Source of the DNA: Haloglomus irregulare | Lineage (GTDB): Archaea > Halobacteriota > Halobacteria > Halobacteriales > Haloarculaceae | Direction of reading: 5' to 3' | Assembly: GCF_007421925.1 (NCBI RefSeq) | Contig: NZ_QMDX01000003.1 | Span: forward strand, 311,435 to 375,434 | Length of the DNA stretch: 64,000 nucleotides | In this document: one piece after another, positions 1-7,523 of the stretch | How positions within the stretch are numbered: position 1 is the stretch's first letter | How the letters are laid out: the number at the start of each line of letters is the position of its first letter | The notes under the pieces: model-generated | Database searches by the model: none | Told to the model about the DNA's origin: nothing | What the model saw: the letters and a program-made list of their open reading frames with translations, nothing else | Translations under genes and position numbers: made by a program

Positions 1-435
1 GCCGTCGACGGAGACGCCGGCGTACGCGAGCCCCGCGTCCCGCAGTTCCCGCACCCGCTCGCTGGTCAGGAGCGTCCCGTTGGTCGAGAGCACGGGCCGG
101 AGCCCGACATCGTCGGCGTGGCCGACGAGCTCCGGGAGGTCCTCACGGACCAGCGGCTCCCCCCCCGAGAACAGTACCACGGGGACGCCGTAGTCGGCGA
201 GCTCGTCGAGCATCCCCTTCGCCTCGGCCGTCGACAGCTCCCCGGGGGCGCGCCCGGTGTCGGCCCCCGCGTAGCAGTGCGCACAGGAGAGGTTGCAGCG
301 CTTGGTCGCGTTCCAGACGACGACCGGGCGCTGCTGCTTGCGCTCGCGGATCTGCTCGGCGCCGCTCTCGGCGTCGTACCGGAGCCGGTCGCCGGCCGCG
401 TCCAGCCCGTGGAGCAGCTTGCTGATGGAGATCAC
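1..435 (-). CDS. Radical SAM/SPASM-type enzyme, N-terminal part (cut by window edge)
   Basis: About 145 residues are visible, from a GTG start at 435; the rest lies outside the window. The iron-sulfur motif CNLSCAHC (Cx3Cx2C) follows a VVWNATKR stretch, and the glycine-rich FSGGEPLV motif that contacts S-adenosylmethionine comes about 45 residues later. This is the start of a radical SAM barrel like the PqqE/AhbC/AhbD-type enzymes that modify peptides or haem precursors. The start overlaps the stop of the upstream rSAM-partner gene by 4 nt (GTGA), so the two are almost certainly co-translated. From memory, haloarchaeal enzymes of the TIGR04053/TIGR04347 group sit beside Htur_1727-type partners; the exact subfamily cannot be fixed from this fragment. 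Confidence 0.88.
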   Translation of the reverse strand, partial: MISISKLLHGLDAAGDRLRYDAESGAEQIRERKQQRPVVVWNATKRCNLSCAHCYAGADTGRAPGELSTAEAKGMLDELADYGVPVVLFSGGEPLVREDLPELVGHADDVGLRPVLSTNGTLLTSERVRELRDAGLAYAGVSVDG

Positions 436-749
436 GCGTGCTCACCCGCGTCCTCCGCGTCGTCGTCGTCCTCAAGGTAGTCAGCGCCGAGGGACCGCCG
501 GGTGAAGCGGGTCACCTCGGCGGCCGGGCAGCACCACAACGTCGTCGCGTCGGGAAAGAGGAGCGTGGCCTGCTCGTGGGCGAGGTCGGCGGTCGGGGCC
601 GTCACGCTGCCGGCGTGTCGCAGCGGGTCGGTCGGGGATTCGTGCACGAACAGCTCCCATTCGGGCTGGTCGTCCGCGCGCGGGGCATCGACGACGGTCC
701 ATGCCGGACGGCCGTCCGTGTCGGGGGTCCGGTCCGTTTCGTCCGTCAT
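432..749 (-). CDS. Htur_1727 family rSAM-partnered candidate RiPP (PaaB-like)
   Basis: A 105-residue acidic protein starting at the ATG in 747-749. Its core (WELFVHES, LRHAGSVTAP, a long alanine-rich helix, LWCCPAAEV) has the layout of PaaB-like proteins and matches what is known of the Htur_1727 family (TIGR04031), which is always found next to radical SAM enzymes in haloarchaea. A CysCys pair near residues 73-74 and an Asp/Glu-rich tail are visible. Its stop overlaps the start of the radical SAM gene. The family is proposed to be the substrate of that enzyme, but this is unproven; it may instead be a carrier or partner. The frame stays open upstream as far as 1175, but nothing supports a longer protein. 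Confidence 0.8.
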   Translation of the reverse strand: MTDETDRTPDTDGRPAWTVVDAPRADDQPEWELFVHESPTDPLRHAGSVTAPTADLAHEQATLLFPDATTLWCCPAAEVTRFTRRSLGADYLEDDDDAEDAGEHA

Positions 750-1032
750 CGTCGGCCGTAGGGTCCGGACGGCCCTTGACGCCCCGACCGACTCCCAGGG
801 ACTGGGAACGCCCGCCGGCGACTCGTCGCGGGTCCCGCCCGAGAGGTACTGCTCGATGCGGTCGGCCGTCACCGCCGACCGCTTCAGGACCCCGACGACG
901 CGCTGGTGACCCTCCCGGCGGTCGTCGAGCACCTCATCGAGGTCGTGGGCGGGGTTGCCGGTGGCGGTGAGAAGCGTCGGGGGGCTGCGAGTGGGCTGGA
1001 TGCTTTTGTACGTCGCTCCGGAACGGGCGGAT

Positions 1033-1696
1033 ATGGCCGGCGAACCCCCGCGCCAGCAGTTCGTCCTCGACACGTCGCTGTTCATCACCGAGGGGATCCG
1101 CGAGGAGGGGGAGTCGCTTGAGAGTGCGGTGCTCCGGCTGTTGGAGCTCGTCGCGACCGCGCGGCTGGAGCTCAACGTCTCCTGCTACATGCCGCCCTCC
1201 ATCCACGACGAGCTGACGACGATGCTCCGGGACCGCGAGGTCGACGAGGCGGTGTTCTCCAAACTGGACACCTGGGTCGTCCGGAAGAGCCCGGACCGGT
1301 ACGGGGTCCAGATCCCCGCAGACATCGTCTACGAGTTCATCGACGAGATGTCGGGTCGACCGCGGCCTGCGCGTGAGCGAGGAGGCGCTCCGCGAGGTCG
1401 AGCAGCTCGACCCCGACGCCCCGGGCGCCGACGAGAGCTACCGGACGGAGGCCGACCGCGTCCTCTCGCGGCTCCGGGACAAGTACCGCCAGGCGCTCCG
1501 ACAGGGCGTGCTCGACTCCCGCGAGGACTTCGACCTGCTCATCCTCGCGCGGGAACTCGACGCCGGCGTCGTCACCGAGGACCGGGGTATCGTCTCCTGG
1601 GCCGACGAGTTCGGCCTCCGGTACGTCCGCGGGGGGCGCTTCCCGACGCTGCTGGAGGAGTACCTCCGCGCGACCGGCGGCACGGTCGACGGCTGA
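1033..1696 (+). pseudogene. RNA ligase partner protein (PIN-like), disrupted by a frame change
   Basis: The first frame, from ATG 1033, reads [15 protein letters not shown] to YEFIDEMS (about 105 residues) and matches the start of the archaeal RNA ligase partner family (PIN-like fold with conserved acidic residues). After about 1352 the matching sequence continues one frame over: [14 protein letters not shown] to [14 protein letters not shown], ending at 1696. The family normally reads [15 protein letters not shown] here. Loss of 5 bases after the codons for EMS explains the shift exactly. A TATA-like stretch (gcttttgtacg) lies about 25 nt before the ATG. The cognate RNA ligase is not in the window. 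Either the gene is dead or the assembly has an error at this spot. Confidence 0.82.
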
Positions 1697-1756
1697 CCGC
1701 CACGGGACGGCCGTCGCTGGTTGCGAAGCTACTTCAGCCGCTGTCGATTCGCTTAT

Positions 1757-1777
1757 ACTATGCGCTGCCCGCATAGT
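1757..1777. promoter_or_regulatory. Perfect palindrome overlapping the TATA box of the phosphate operon
   Basis: Arms ACTATGCG (1757-1764) and CGCATAGT (1770-1777) are exact reverse complements around a 5-nt spacer. The left arm overlaps a TATA-like element (cttatacta, 1752-1760) that lies upstream of the GTG at 1831. A protein bound here would block TBP, so this looks like a repressor operator for the two-gene pit operon. The regulator is unknown. Confidence 0.55.
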
Positions 1778-1830
1778 CGCCATCGAACCGCTGCCCGTAC
1801 CGCCTGCCCCGGGGTCGCCCCGGAGGTATC

Positions 1831-2613
1831 GTGAACCCGAGCCGGGTCGATTCCATCGTCGACCTGACCTACGGACTGCTCATCGCGGTCTCCGTCGGGC
1901 TCATCGTCCTCGTCGGTAGCACCGTCGGGGTCGCCTTCGGGTTCGGTGTCCTGCTGTCGTACCTGCTCCACGTCGGCTGGAAGATGGCCCGGTTCGACCC
2001 CGACTGGATGACCACGGCGGTCAAGGAGACCGTGGAGGAGACGGTCGACCAGAAGGTCGGCGAGACGGTCGACGACACCGTCGAACAGACCGTGGAGGTG
2101 ACGGTCGACGAGAAGGTCGAGGAGGCGGTCGGCGAGACCGTGGAGGCGACCGTCGGGGAGTCCGTGGAGGAGACGGTTAGCGAGACGATGGAAGAGACGG
2201 TCAACGAAACGGTGGAGGAGAGGGTCGAAGAGACCGTCGAGGAGACGGTGGGTGAGACGGTGGAGGAGACCGTCGGCGAGACGATGGAGGAGACGGTTAG
2301 CGAGACGATGGAAGAGACGGTCGAGGAGAGGGTCGAGGAGACCGTCAGCGAGACGGTAGCGGAGAAGGTCGACGAGACGGTCGCAGAGAGGATGAGCGAG
2401 ACCGTCGACGAGACGGTCAACGAGAAGGTGAGCGAGACGGTCGAGGAGACCGTCGATGAGCGGATCGAGGAGACGGTGAAGGACCAGCTGGACTCGGCGG
2501 CGGACGCCGACGCCGCCGCTGGGACGAGCGATGCCGACGAAGCGGGGGACGACACCGGGGGCGACGAGGCGGAGGACGTGGCCGACGCCGAGGCGACGAG
2601 CGGAGGCGCCTGA
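1831..2613 (+). CDS. Membrane-anchored protein with a long four-residue repeat, pit operon
   Basis: A 260-residue protein with a GTG start. Residues about 11-50 are hydrophobic and can form two membrane helices. From residue 64 to 216 a Val, Met or Ile stands at every fourth position without a break (39 times), in units such as xETV, xEKV and xETM. The last 40 residues are an acidic tail rich in Asp, Ala and Gly. Its TGA overlaps the ATG of the PiT transporter by one base, so it is probably translated with it and may be a regulatory or assembly partner of phosphate uptake. No family was recognised and function is unknown. A strict period of four does not fit an ordinary heptad coiled coil. 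Confidence 0.8.
   Translation: MNPSRVDSIVDLTYGLLIAVSVGLIVLVGSTVGVAFGFGVLLSYLLHVGWKMARFDPDWMTTAVKETVEETVDQKVGETVDDTVEQTVEVTVDEKVEEAVGETVEATVGESVEETVSETMEETVNETVEERVEETVEETVGETVEETVGETMEETVSETMEETVEERVEETVSETVAEKVDETVAERMSETVDETVNEKVSETVEETVDERIEETVKDQLDSAADADAAAGTSDADEAGDDTGGDEAEDVADAEATSGGA
2020..2481 (+). repeat. Tandem 12-bp coding repeat (xETV tetrapeptide units)
   Basis: About 38 consecutive 12-nt units variously spelled gag-acg-gtc-gag, gag-acc-gtg-gag, agc-gag-acg-atg and similar. Synonymous variation between units is high while the residue pattern is kept, which suggests selection on the protein rather than recent slippage. Some longer blocks recur nearly exactly, for instance around 2173-2210 and 2293-2320, which suggests later segmental duplication inside the array. 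Confidence 0.85.
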
Positions 2614-3791
2614 TGGTCGAGCCGCTCCTCGTGGTCGGCGTCCTCGTCGCGATGTTCGTCGCGTACAACATCGGCGGGTCGACGACGGGGCCGGCGTTCG
2701 GGCCGGCCGTCGGGGCCGACGCCATCTCGAAGACGGTCGCCGCGGGGCTGATGGGCGTGTTCTTCTTCATCGGGGCCTGGACCATCGGCCGGAACGTCGT
2801 GGCCAAACTGGGGACGGAGCTGGTCGTCGACTCCGGCGTGTTCACGCTCGAGTCCTCCATCGCCGTCCTCTTCTTCATCGGCATCGCGCTGCTGGTCGGC
2901 AACGTCTTCGGCGTCCCGGCGTCCACCTCGATGACCGCCGTCGGCGCCATCGCGGGACTGGCGCTCGCCGGCGGCGTGCTGGACCTCGCCGTGATGGGCG
3001 AGATCGCGGTCTGGTGGGTCGTCTCGCCCATCATCGGCTTCTGGGTGTCGCTCATCATCGGGCGGTACTTCTACGCGCGGCTGAACCGGCTGGTCGCGAT
3101 GGAGCGCAGCACCGGACCCCTGTTGGACGTGGACCGGTCCGGGACGATACCGGTCCCGCGGCTCCACCGGACCACCAACCGCCGGGAGCTGGTCGGGACG
3201 GCCACCGTCGTCGCGATCGGCTGTCTGATGGCGTTCAGCTCCGGGACCAGCAACATCGCCAACGCCGTCGCGCCGCTGGTCGGCAGCGGCGAGCTGGCGA
3301 TGGACCCCGCCATCATCATCGGCGGGGTCGCGGTCACCATCGGCGCCTTTACCATCGCCCGGCGGACCCTGGAGACGATGGGGAGCGACATCACGGAGCT
3401 GCCGCTGACCGCCGCCATCGTCGTCGCCACGGTCAGCTCCACGCTGGTCGTCTTCCTCTCGGCCATCGGCATCCCCGCCAGCTTCGTCATCATCGCGACG
3501 ATGTGCATCATCGGACTGGGCTGGGGTCGGGCGACCCGACCGATGACGGTCCCCGAGGCCGTCGGCGGCGGCGAGGCCCCCCCGGTTAGCGTCGACGCGC
3601 TGACCGCCGACGAGGCCGGTGAGGAGATACCGGCCATCGGCGAGGAGGCCCCCGAGGACATCCCCCGCGCGGCGGCGCTGTTCAACCCCGCGACCACCGC
3701 ACGGGTCGTCCTGATGCAGAACCTCGTCCCCGCCATCGCGACGGTCGGCGCCTACCTCACCTTCCGGTTTCTGCCCGTCTTCGGGCTGTAG
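2613..3791 (+). CDS. pit: PiT-family inorganic phosphate transporter
   Basis: A 392-residue multi-spanning membrane protein. It has the two-fold layout of the PiT family: an N-terminal signature around VAYNIGGSTTGPAFGP and its repeat around FSSGTSNIANAVAPL, in the place of the family GANDxANA motifs, with a hydrophilic loop between the halves. Members move phosphate with a cation. It follows the repeat protein with a 1-nt overlap (TGATG), so the pair forms one transcription unit controlled from about 1750. A loop near residues 325-355 is acidic. The final strongly hydrophobic helix (FLPVFGL) ends the protein. Confidence 0.9.
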   Translation: MVEPLLVVGVLVAMFVAYNIGGSTTGPAFGPAVGADAISKTVAAGLMGVFFFIGAWTIGRNVVAKLGTELVVDSGVFTLESSIAVLFFIGIALLVGNVFGVPASTSMTAVGAIAGLALAGGVLDLAVMGEIAVWWVVSPIIGFWVSLIIGRYFYARLNRLVAMERSTGPLLDVDRSGTIPVPRLHRTTNRRELVGTATVVAIGCLMAFSSGTSNIANAVAPLVGSGELAMDPAIIIGGVAVTIGAFTIARRTLETMGSDITELPLTAAIVVATVSSTLVVFLSAIGIPASFVIIATMCIIGLGWGRATRPMTVPEAVGGGEAPPVSVDALTADEAGEEIPAIGEEAPEDIPRAAALFNPATTARVVLMQNLVPAIATVGAYLTFRFLPVFGL

Positions 3792-3901
3792 ACCGCCGCC
3801 CGCCTGGCCGCCCGATATCTGTGAGGAACGTTAATTGCAGTCCTTATTGCGCCATGATAGTCCCATTACAGGGCAAAACCGTATACAAATGAGGAGAATC
3901 C

Positions 3902-4039
3902 ATGGTAACTGAGATAGACTCCGCTCCGTCGGTGACACGTCTCCGCGACACATACACCGGTAGCGGCCGCGAGACGGCTCGCTCCGCGATACGCCCCCGC
4001 GGCGGGCGGCCGCCGTACTGCCCGTCCGTGCATCGGTAA
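3902..4039 (+). CDS. Candidate small ORF, 45 residues
   Basis: ATG at 3902, preceded by a Shine-Dalgarno-like gaggag ending about 6 nt upstream and by an AT-rich stretch (accgtatacaaat) that could hold a promoter. It would encode a basic 45-residue peptide ending in PPYCPSVHR, with its stop at 4037-4039. No family is recognised and the composition is not typical of haloarchaeal proteins (arginine-rich rather than acidic). It fills most of the gap between pit and citZ. It may be a genuine small protein or chance. Confidence 0.25.
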   Translation: MVTEIDSAPSVTRLRDTYTGSGRETARSAIRPRGGRPPYCPSVHR

Positions 4040-4087
4040 TGTGGCAAACGGCAACCCTTTTGCCGGCAGCCAGGGAATCAGAATCGT

Positions 4088-5248
4088 ATGAGCGAGAGCG
4101 AGGAACTGCACAAGGGCCTAGAGGGTATGCTGGTCGCCGAATCCGCGCTCAGCTACATCGATGGGAGCGTCGGCAAACTCGTCTACCGGGGCTACGATAT
4201 CGAGGAGCTAGCCCGGAACGCGAGCTACGAGGAGGTGCTCCATCTGCTCTGGCACGGGCACCTGCCCGACGCCGGGGAGTTCGACGCGTTCACTGGCGCC
4301 ATCACCGAGGAGCAGTCCGTCGACGACACCGTCCTCGAGGCGCTGGCGGGCCTCGCCGCGGCCGACGAGAGCCCCATGGCCGCGCTCCGGTCGGGCGTGT
4401 CGATGCTGTCGGCCTCGGATTCCGACGACGCCGACCCCCGCGACCCCGAGGCCGCGCTGGCGAAGGGGCGTCGCATCACCGCGAAGCTCCCGACGCTGCT
4501 CGCGGCCTACGACCGCCTCCGTCGCGGCGAGGACACCATCGAGCCCCACGCGGACCTCTCGCTCGCAGCGAACTTCCTCTACATGCTCACCGGCGAGGAG
4601 CCCGACGACGCCGCGACCGAGGCGATGGACCAAGCCCTCGTGCTCCACGCCGACCACGGGCTCAACGCCTCGACGTTCACCGCGATGGTCGTCGCCAGCA
4701 CGTTCGCCGACATGTACTCGGCCGTGACGGCCGGCGTCGGCGCGCTCTCGGGGCCGCTCCACGGCGGCGCCAACCAGGACGTGATGGAGCTGTTCTTCGA
4801 GATCGAGGCGCAGGGCGCCGACCCCGTCGAGTACGTCACGACGAAGCAGGGCGACGAGGACGGCTGGCGGGTCCCCGGCTACGGCCACCGCGTCTACGAG
4901 GTGAAGGACCCCCGCGCGAGGATCCTGGAGCAGCGCGGCAAGGAGCTCACCGCGGCCTCCGGCGACACCTCGTACTACGACTACGCCAAGGCCATCGAGC
5001 GGTTCTTCACCGAGGAGAAGGGCCTGGCCGAGCGCGGCATCGCGCCCAACGTCGACTTCTTCTCCGGGACGGTCTACCACCAGCTCGGCATCCCGGTCGA
5101 CATGTACACACCCATCTTCGCGATGAGCCGAGCCGGCGGCTGGATCGGCCACGTCCTGGAGTACCAGGAGGACAACCGCCTCATCCGGCCGCGCGGCCGC
5201 TACGTCGGCCCCGAGGACAGCGAGTTCGTCCCGCTCGACGAGCGGTAA
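4088..5248 (+). CDS. citZ: Citrate synthase
   Basis: A 386-residue enzyme condensing oxaloacetate and acetyl-CoA, the entry to the citric acid cycle. Catalytic signatures are present: LHADHGLNAS (His), GPLHGGANQDV (His) and PGYGHRVYEVKDPRA (active-site His followed by the substrate-binding Arg segment), plus the C-terminal MSRAGGWIGHVLEY. Length and order match the archaeal and Gram-positive type. A TATA-like acccttttgcc lies about 30 nt before the ATG, giving a short leader. It is transcribed alone. Confidence 0.95.
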   Translation: MSESEELHKGLEGMLVAESALSYIDGSVGKLVYRGYDIEELARNASYEEVLHLLWHGHLPDAGEFDAFTGAITEEQSVDDTVLEALAGLAAADESPMAALRSGVSMLSASDSDDADPRDPEAALAKGRRITAKLPTLLAAYDRLRRGEDTIEPHADLSLAANFLYMLTGEEPDDAATEAMDQALVLHADHGLNASTFTAMVVASTFADMYSAVTAGVGALSGPLHGGANQDVMELFFEIEAQGADPVEYVTTKQGDEDGWRVPGYGHRVYEVKDPRARILEQRGKELTAASGDTSYYDYAKAIERFFTEEKGLAERGIAPNVDFFSGTVYHQLGIPVDMYTPIFAMSRAGGWIGHVLEYQEDNRLIRPRGRYVGPEDSEFVPLDER

Positions 5249-5525
5249 CCACCCCCGCCCGGCCCCCCGCTCTCCCCGTCACCCGCCTCGCGAGCCACGG
5301 CCGCCGCGGCCGCATCCATCCCGTTCCCCCTCGCCCGGTTCTCTCCCGGGCCACGGTGTCCGACGCCCCCGGCCAGAACGTCTGGGACGGTCGGTCCCCA
5401 TCCTGCCGTCCTGTCGCTGGCCCCGGTGCTCGCGCTCCCCACGTCGCTCGCCGCTCCTGGTCCCACGGCGGGTCTGACGGCGGGCCTCGACGATAGAGTC
5501 GGCCGTCGGGTCGTTCCTCCGGACC

Positions 5526-5940
5526 GTGACCGGCCCCGAGGGGCTCGCACTGGTGTTCCTCTCCTCCGTCCTCTGTGCCGTCGTGCTGCCGTTTCCCGTC
5601 GCCTGGGCCGGTCGCAGGGCGAACTACTGGCTGTCGTCGCCGTCGCGAGCGCGGCGAAGGTGGCCGTCTCGTCCGCCCCGGTCATCCGCCTCGTCGAGCG
5701 GATGCCCCGGCCCCGGCCCGATAACAGCCTGACCGCCCGGCTCGCCGGCGTGACCGACCGGCACGGCTACCTCGGACTCGCCGGCGTGCTCGCGCTCCCC
5801 TTCGCGCCCGACACCGCCGTCATCTACGCGTTCAGCGTTGTCGAGCCGCGCCGCGCCCGCTTCGCGGCTGCCGCGCTCGCCGGTCCCTTCGCCTGGCCAT
5901 CGTCGCCGGCGTCGCGAACGCGGTGCTGTCGCTGGTCTGA
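5526..5940 (+). pseudogene. Decayed VTT/DedA-like small membrane protein gene
   Basis: Three fragments in different frames look like one haloarchaeal VTT-type membrane protein: GPEGLALVFLSSVLCAVVLPFP from a GTG at 5526, then VVAVASAAKVAVSSAP with VERMPRP and YLGLAGVLALPFAPDT in another frame, then LAIVAGVANAVLSLV and a stop at 5938-5940 in a third. The family normally has extra residues between the first two pieces, so there is an internal deletion as well as two frame changes. The 277 bases upstream, back to citZ, show no gene. The fragments still carry normal codon bias, so decay is recent or the sequence has errors. Confidence 0.6.
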
Positions 5941-5991
5941 GCCGGTGCCCCGACCGACAGCCACAGGCCGCCCGGGACCACACGATGGCGT

Positions 5992-6402
5992 ATGCTGGTC
6001 TTCGTCTACGGGACGCTGACGGACCCCGACCGCGCCGAGCGGGCCCTCGGCCACTCCCCGGAGTTCGTCGGCGCCGCCACGCTCGCGGGCTGTCGCCGGG
6101 TCGACGGTGAGTACCCGACGCTGGCCCCCGGCGGCTCGTGCGAGGGGCGCCTGCTCCGCGTCGACCGCCCGCGACTCGCCCGACTCGACGCCTACGAGGG
6201 CGTCGACCGCGGGCTCTATGCCCGCGTCTCCGTCCCGTTCGCCCCCGGGCCGGACGCGGGGACGCTAGGGACTGTCGAGACCTACGTTGGCGACCCCGAC
6301 CGGCTGGACGCCCCCACGACCTGGCCCGGCGACGGCTCGCTCCCGACGCGGGTGGAGGCGTACCTCCACGAGGAGGACGTGGTCGTCCGACGGACGGAGT
6401 GA
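5992..6402 (+). CDS. Gamma-glutamylcyclotransferase-like (AIG2-fold) protein
   Basis: A 136-residue protein opening with LVFVYGTLTDPDRAE, the YGTL substrate-loop signature of the gamma-glutamylcyclotransferase fold. LARLDAYEGVDRGLY follows, with the conserved acidic residue of the LDxYEG motif that serves as the catalytic base in active members. Such enzymes release 5-oxoproline from gamma-glutamyl amines. Haloarchaea use gamma-glutamylcysteine as their main thiol, so a role in its turnover is possible but is inference. It stands alone, convergent with the DUF502 gene. Confidence 0.82.
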   Translation: MLVFVYGTLTDPDRAERALGHSPEFVGAATLAGCRRVDGEYPTLAPGGSCEGRLLRVDRPRLARLDAYEGVDRGLYARVSVPFAPGPDAGTLGTVETYVGDPDRLDAPTTWPGDGSLPTRVEAYLHEEDVVVRRTE

Positions 6403-6413
6403 GTGGCTACAAC

Positions 6414-6435
6414 CGCGCGCTCTCGGCGCGCGTTT
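6414..6435. terminator. GC-rich hairpin followed by T residues
   Basis: Arms CGCGCGC (6414-6420) and GCGCGCG (6426-6432) around a 5-nt loop, followed by TTT, just after the stop of the cyclotransferase gene. The rest of the 208-base space up to 6610 holds further short hairpins and no gene. Confidence 0.4.
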
Positions 6436-6610
6436 CACCGGCATGAGGACGCGGAGTCCTCGCGAGCGCAGCGGGCGAGCTGTCCCGGAGCTCTGCTCCG
6501 GCTGAGCGCCCGAGTGCTGGCATCCTCTCTGGACGTTCTCCCGGCGAGTGGATGCCGCGGCGCTCGCCGGAGGCGAGAGCGAGGCCCCCGAGCCGGCAGA
6601 GGAGCTCGCG

Positions 6611-7252
6611 TCAGTCGTCGTCTGCCGGGCTGGCGGGGCCCTCCTCGGCCACGTCGACCAGCGACTGCTCGTTCGACTCGCCGAACCCGGCGCTGAGGAT
6701 GCGCGTCAGGGCGTCCTCGACGCGCTCGTTCGTCTCCTCGTACCGGTCGGGGGGGACCTCGATGACGAACCCGGTGGTGATGTTCGGCGCGGTCGGCAGG
6801 AAGAGCACGTCCCGGCCGTCCTCGGTCTGTTTACCGGTCTTGAAGGCGGTCATCCGTAGTCCGTCCCAGACCTCCAGTTTCACCGGCGCCTGCAGTTCCT
6901 CGGTCCCCGAGACGGCCGTCTCGACCGCCATCTTCGACGCGTTGTACACCACCCGCAACCCCGGGAGCCGGTTGACGAGCCCGTCGATCCCCTCCTCCAT
7001 GAGGTCGCCCAGCGCGGTGCGCATCAGGTAGCCCACCGACAGCACGAGGAGGCTGACAACTACGAGGAGGACGAGCACGCCCAGCAGCTCCGCGAGGAAC
7101 GGGCTGCCGTACACCTCCTGTGGCAGCGGTGAGGGCACCCGCGCGAGCTGGGTGTACAGCCACGCGATGATGTACGCCGTCACCAGGATGGGGAAGACGA
7201 CGATGAGCCCGCGGGCGGTGTCTCGTTTCCAGGACGACATTCCGCTATTCAT
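6611..7252 (-). CDS. DUF502 family membrane protein
   Basis: A 213-residue protein with two membrane helices (about residues 12-34 and 52-78) followed by a soluble domain containing IPGxR-like LPGLRVVYNASKMAVETAV and a TGFVIEVPPDRY segment, the layout of DUF502. Family members are widespread in bacteria and haloarchaea; their role is unknown though they often sit near envelope genes. The start is the ATG at 7252, and a second ATG four codons in is also possible. The roughly 270 bases between this gene and phaB hold no recognisable gene. Confidence 0.85.
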   Translation of the reverse strand: MNSGMSSWKRDTARGLIVVFPILVTAYIIAWLYTQLARVPSPLPQEVYGSPFLAELLGVLVLLVVVSLLVLSVGYLMRTALGDLMEEGIDGLVNRLPGLRVVYNASKMAVETAVSGTEELQAPVKLEVWDGLRMTAFKTGKQTEDGRDVLFLPTAPNITTGFVIEVPPDRYEETNERVEDALTRILSAGFGESNEQSLVDVAEEGPASPADDD

Positions 7253-7523
7253 CGTGAGTGTACGGCGCGTAATCAGCGTATCCCTTGCTCAGTGCTCGAG
7301 GCCGGAGTCGGGTCCGGTTCCGATGGGGGAACGGCGTCCGGGGCCTCCACGGACTGCCACCATGCTCGCAGCGACGACGGGACTGCCCCCGGGGCCCGCG
7401 AGGGCTTCGAAGACGGTCACGTCGCCGTCGCCATGGGAGCGTCCGAGCGGGGGTGATGGAGCGTGCCCGGGGCGTATCCGGAACGAACCGGGACGCCGGG
7501 GACAGCGCGCGAACGTTCCGACT

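Noticed and set aside
750..1000. N-terminal extension or separate gene ahead of the RiPP candidate (minus strand, e.g. RIEQYLSGG)
   Set aside because: The frame is open and gene-like in places, but has no ATG before 749 and nothing recognisable; too weak to call.
2020..2481. CRISPR array or non-coding satellite
   Set aside because: Units are contiguous 12-bp codon blocks without spacers, and the reading frame is strictly kept.
1869..3167. A minus-strand frame full of STVSST repeats
   Set aside because: It is the reverse reading of the xETV repeat and pit genes; no start signal or family match.
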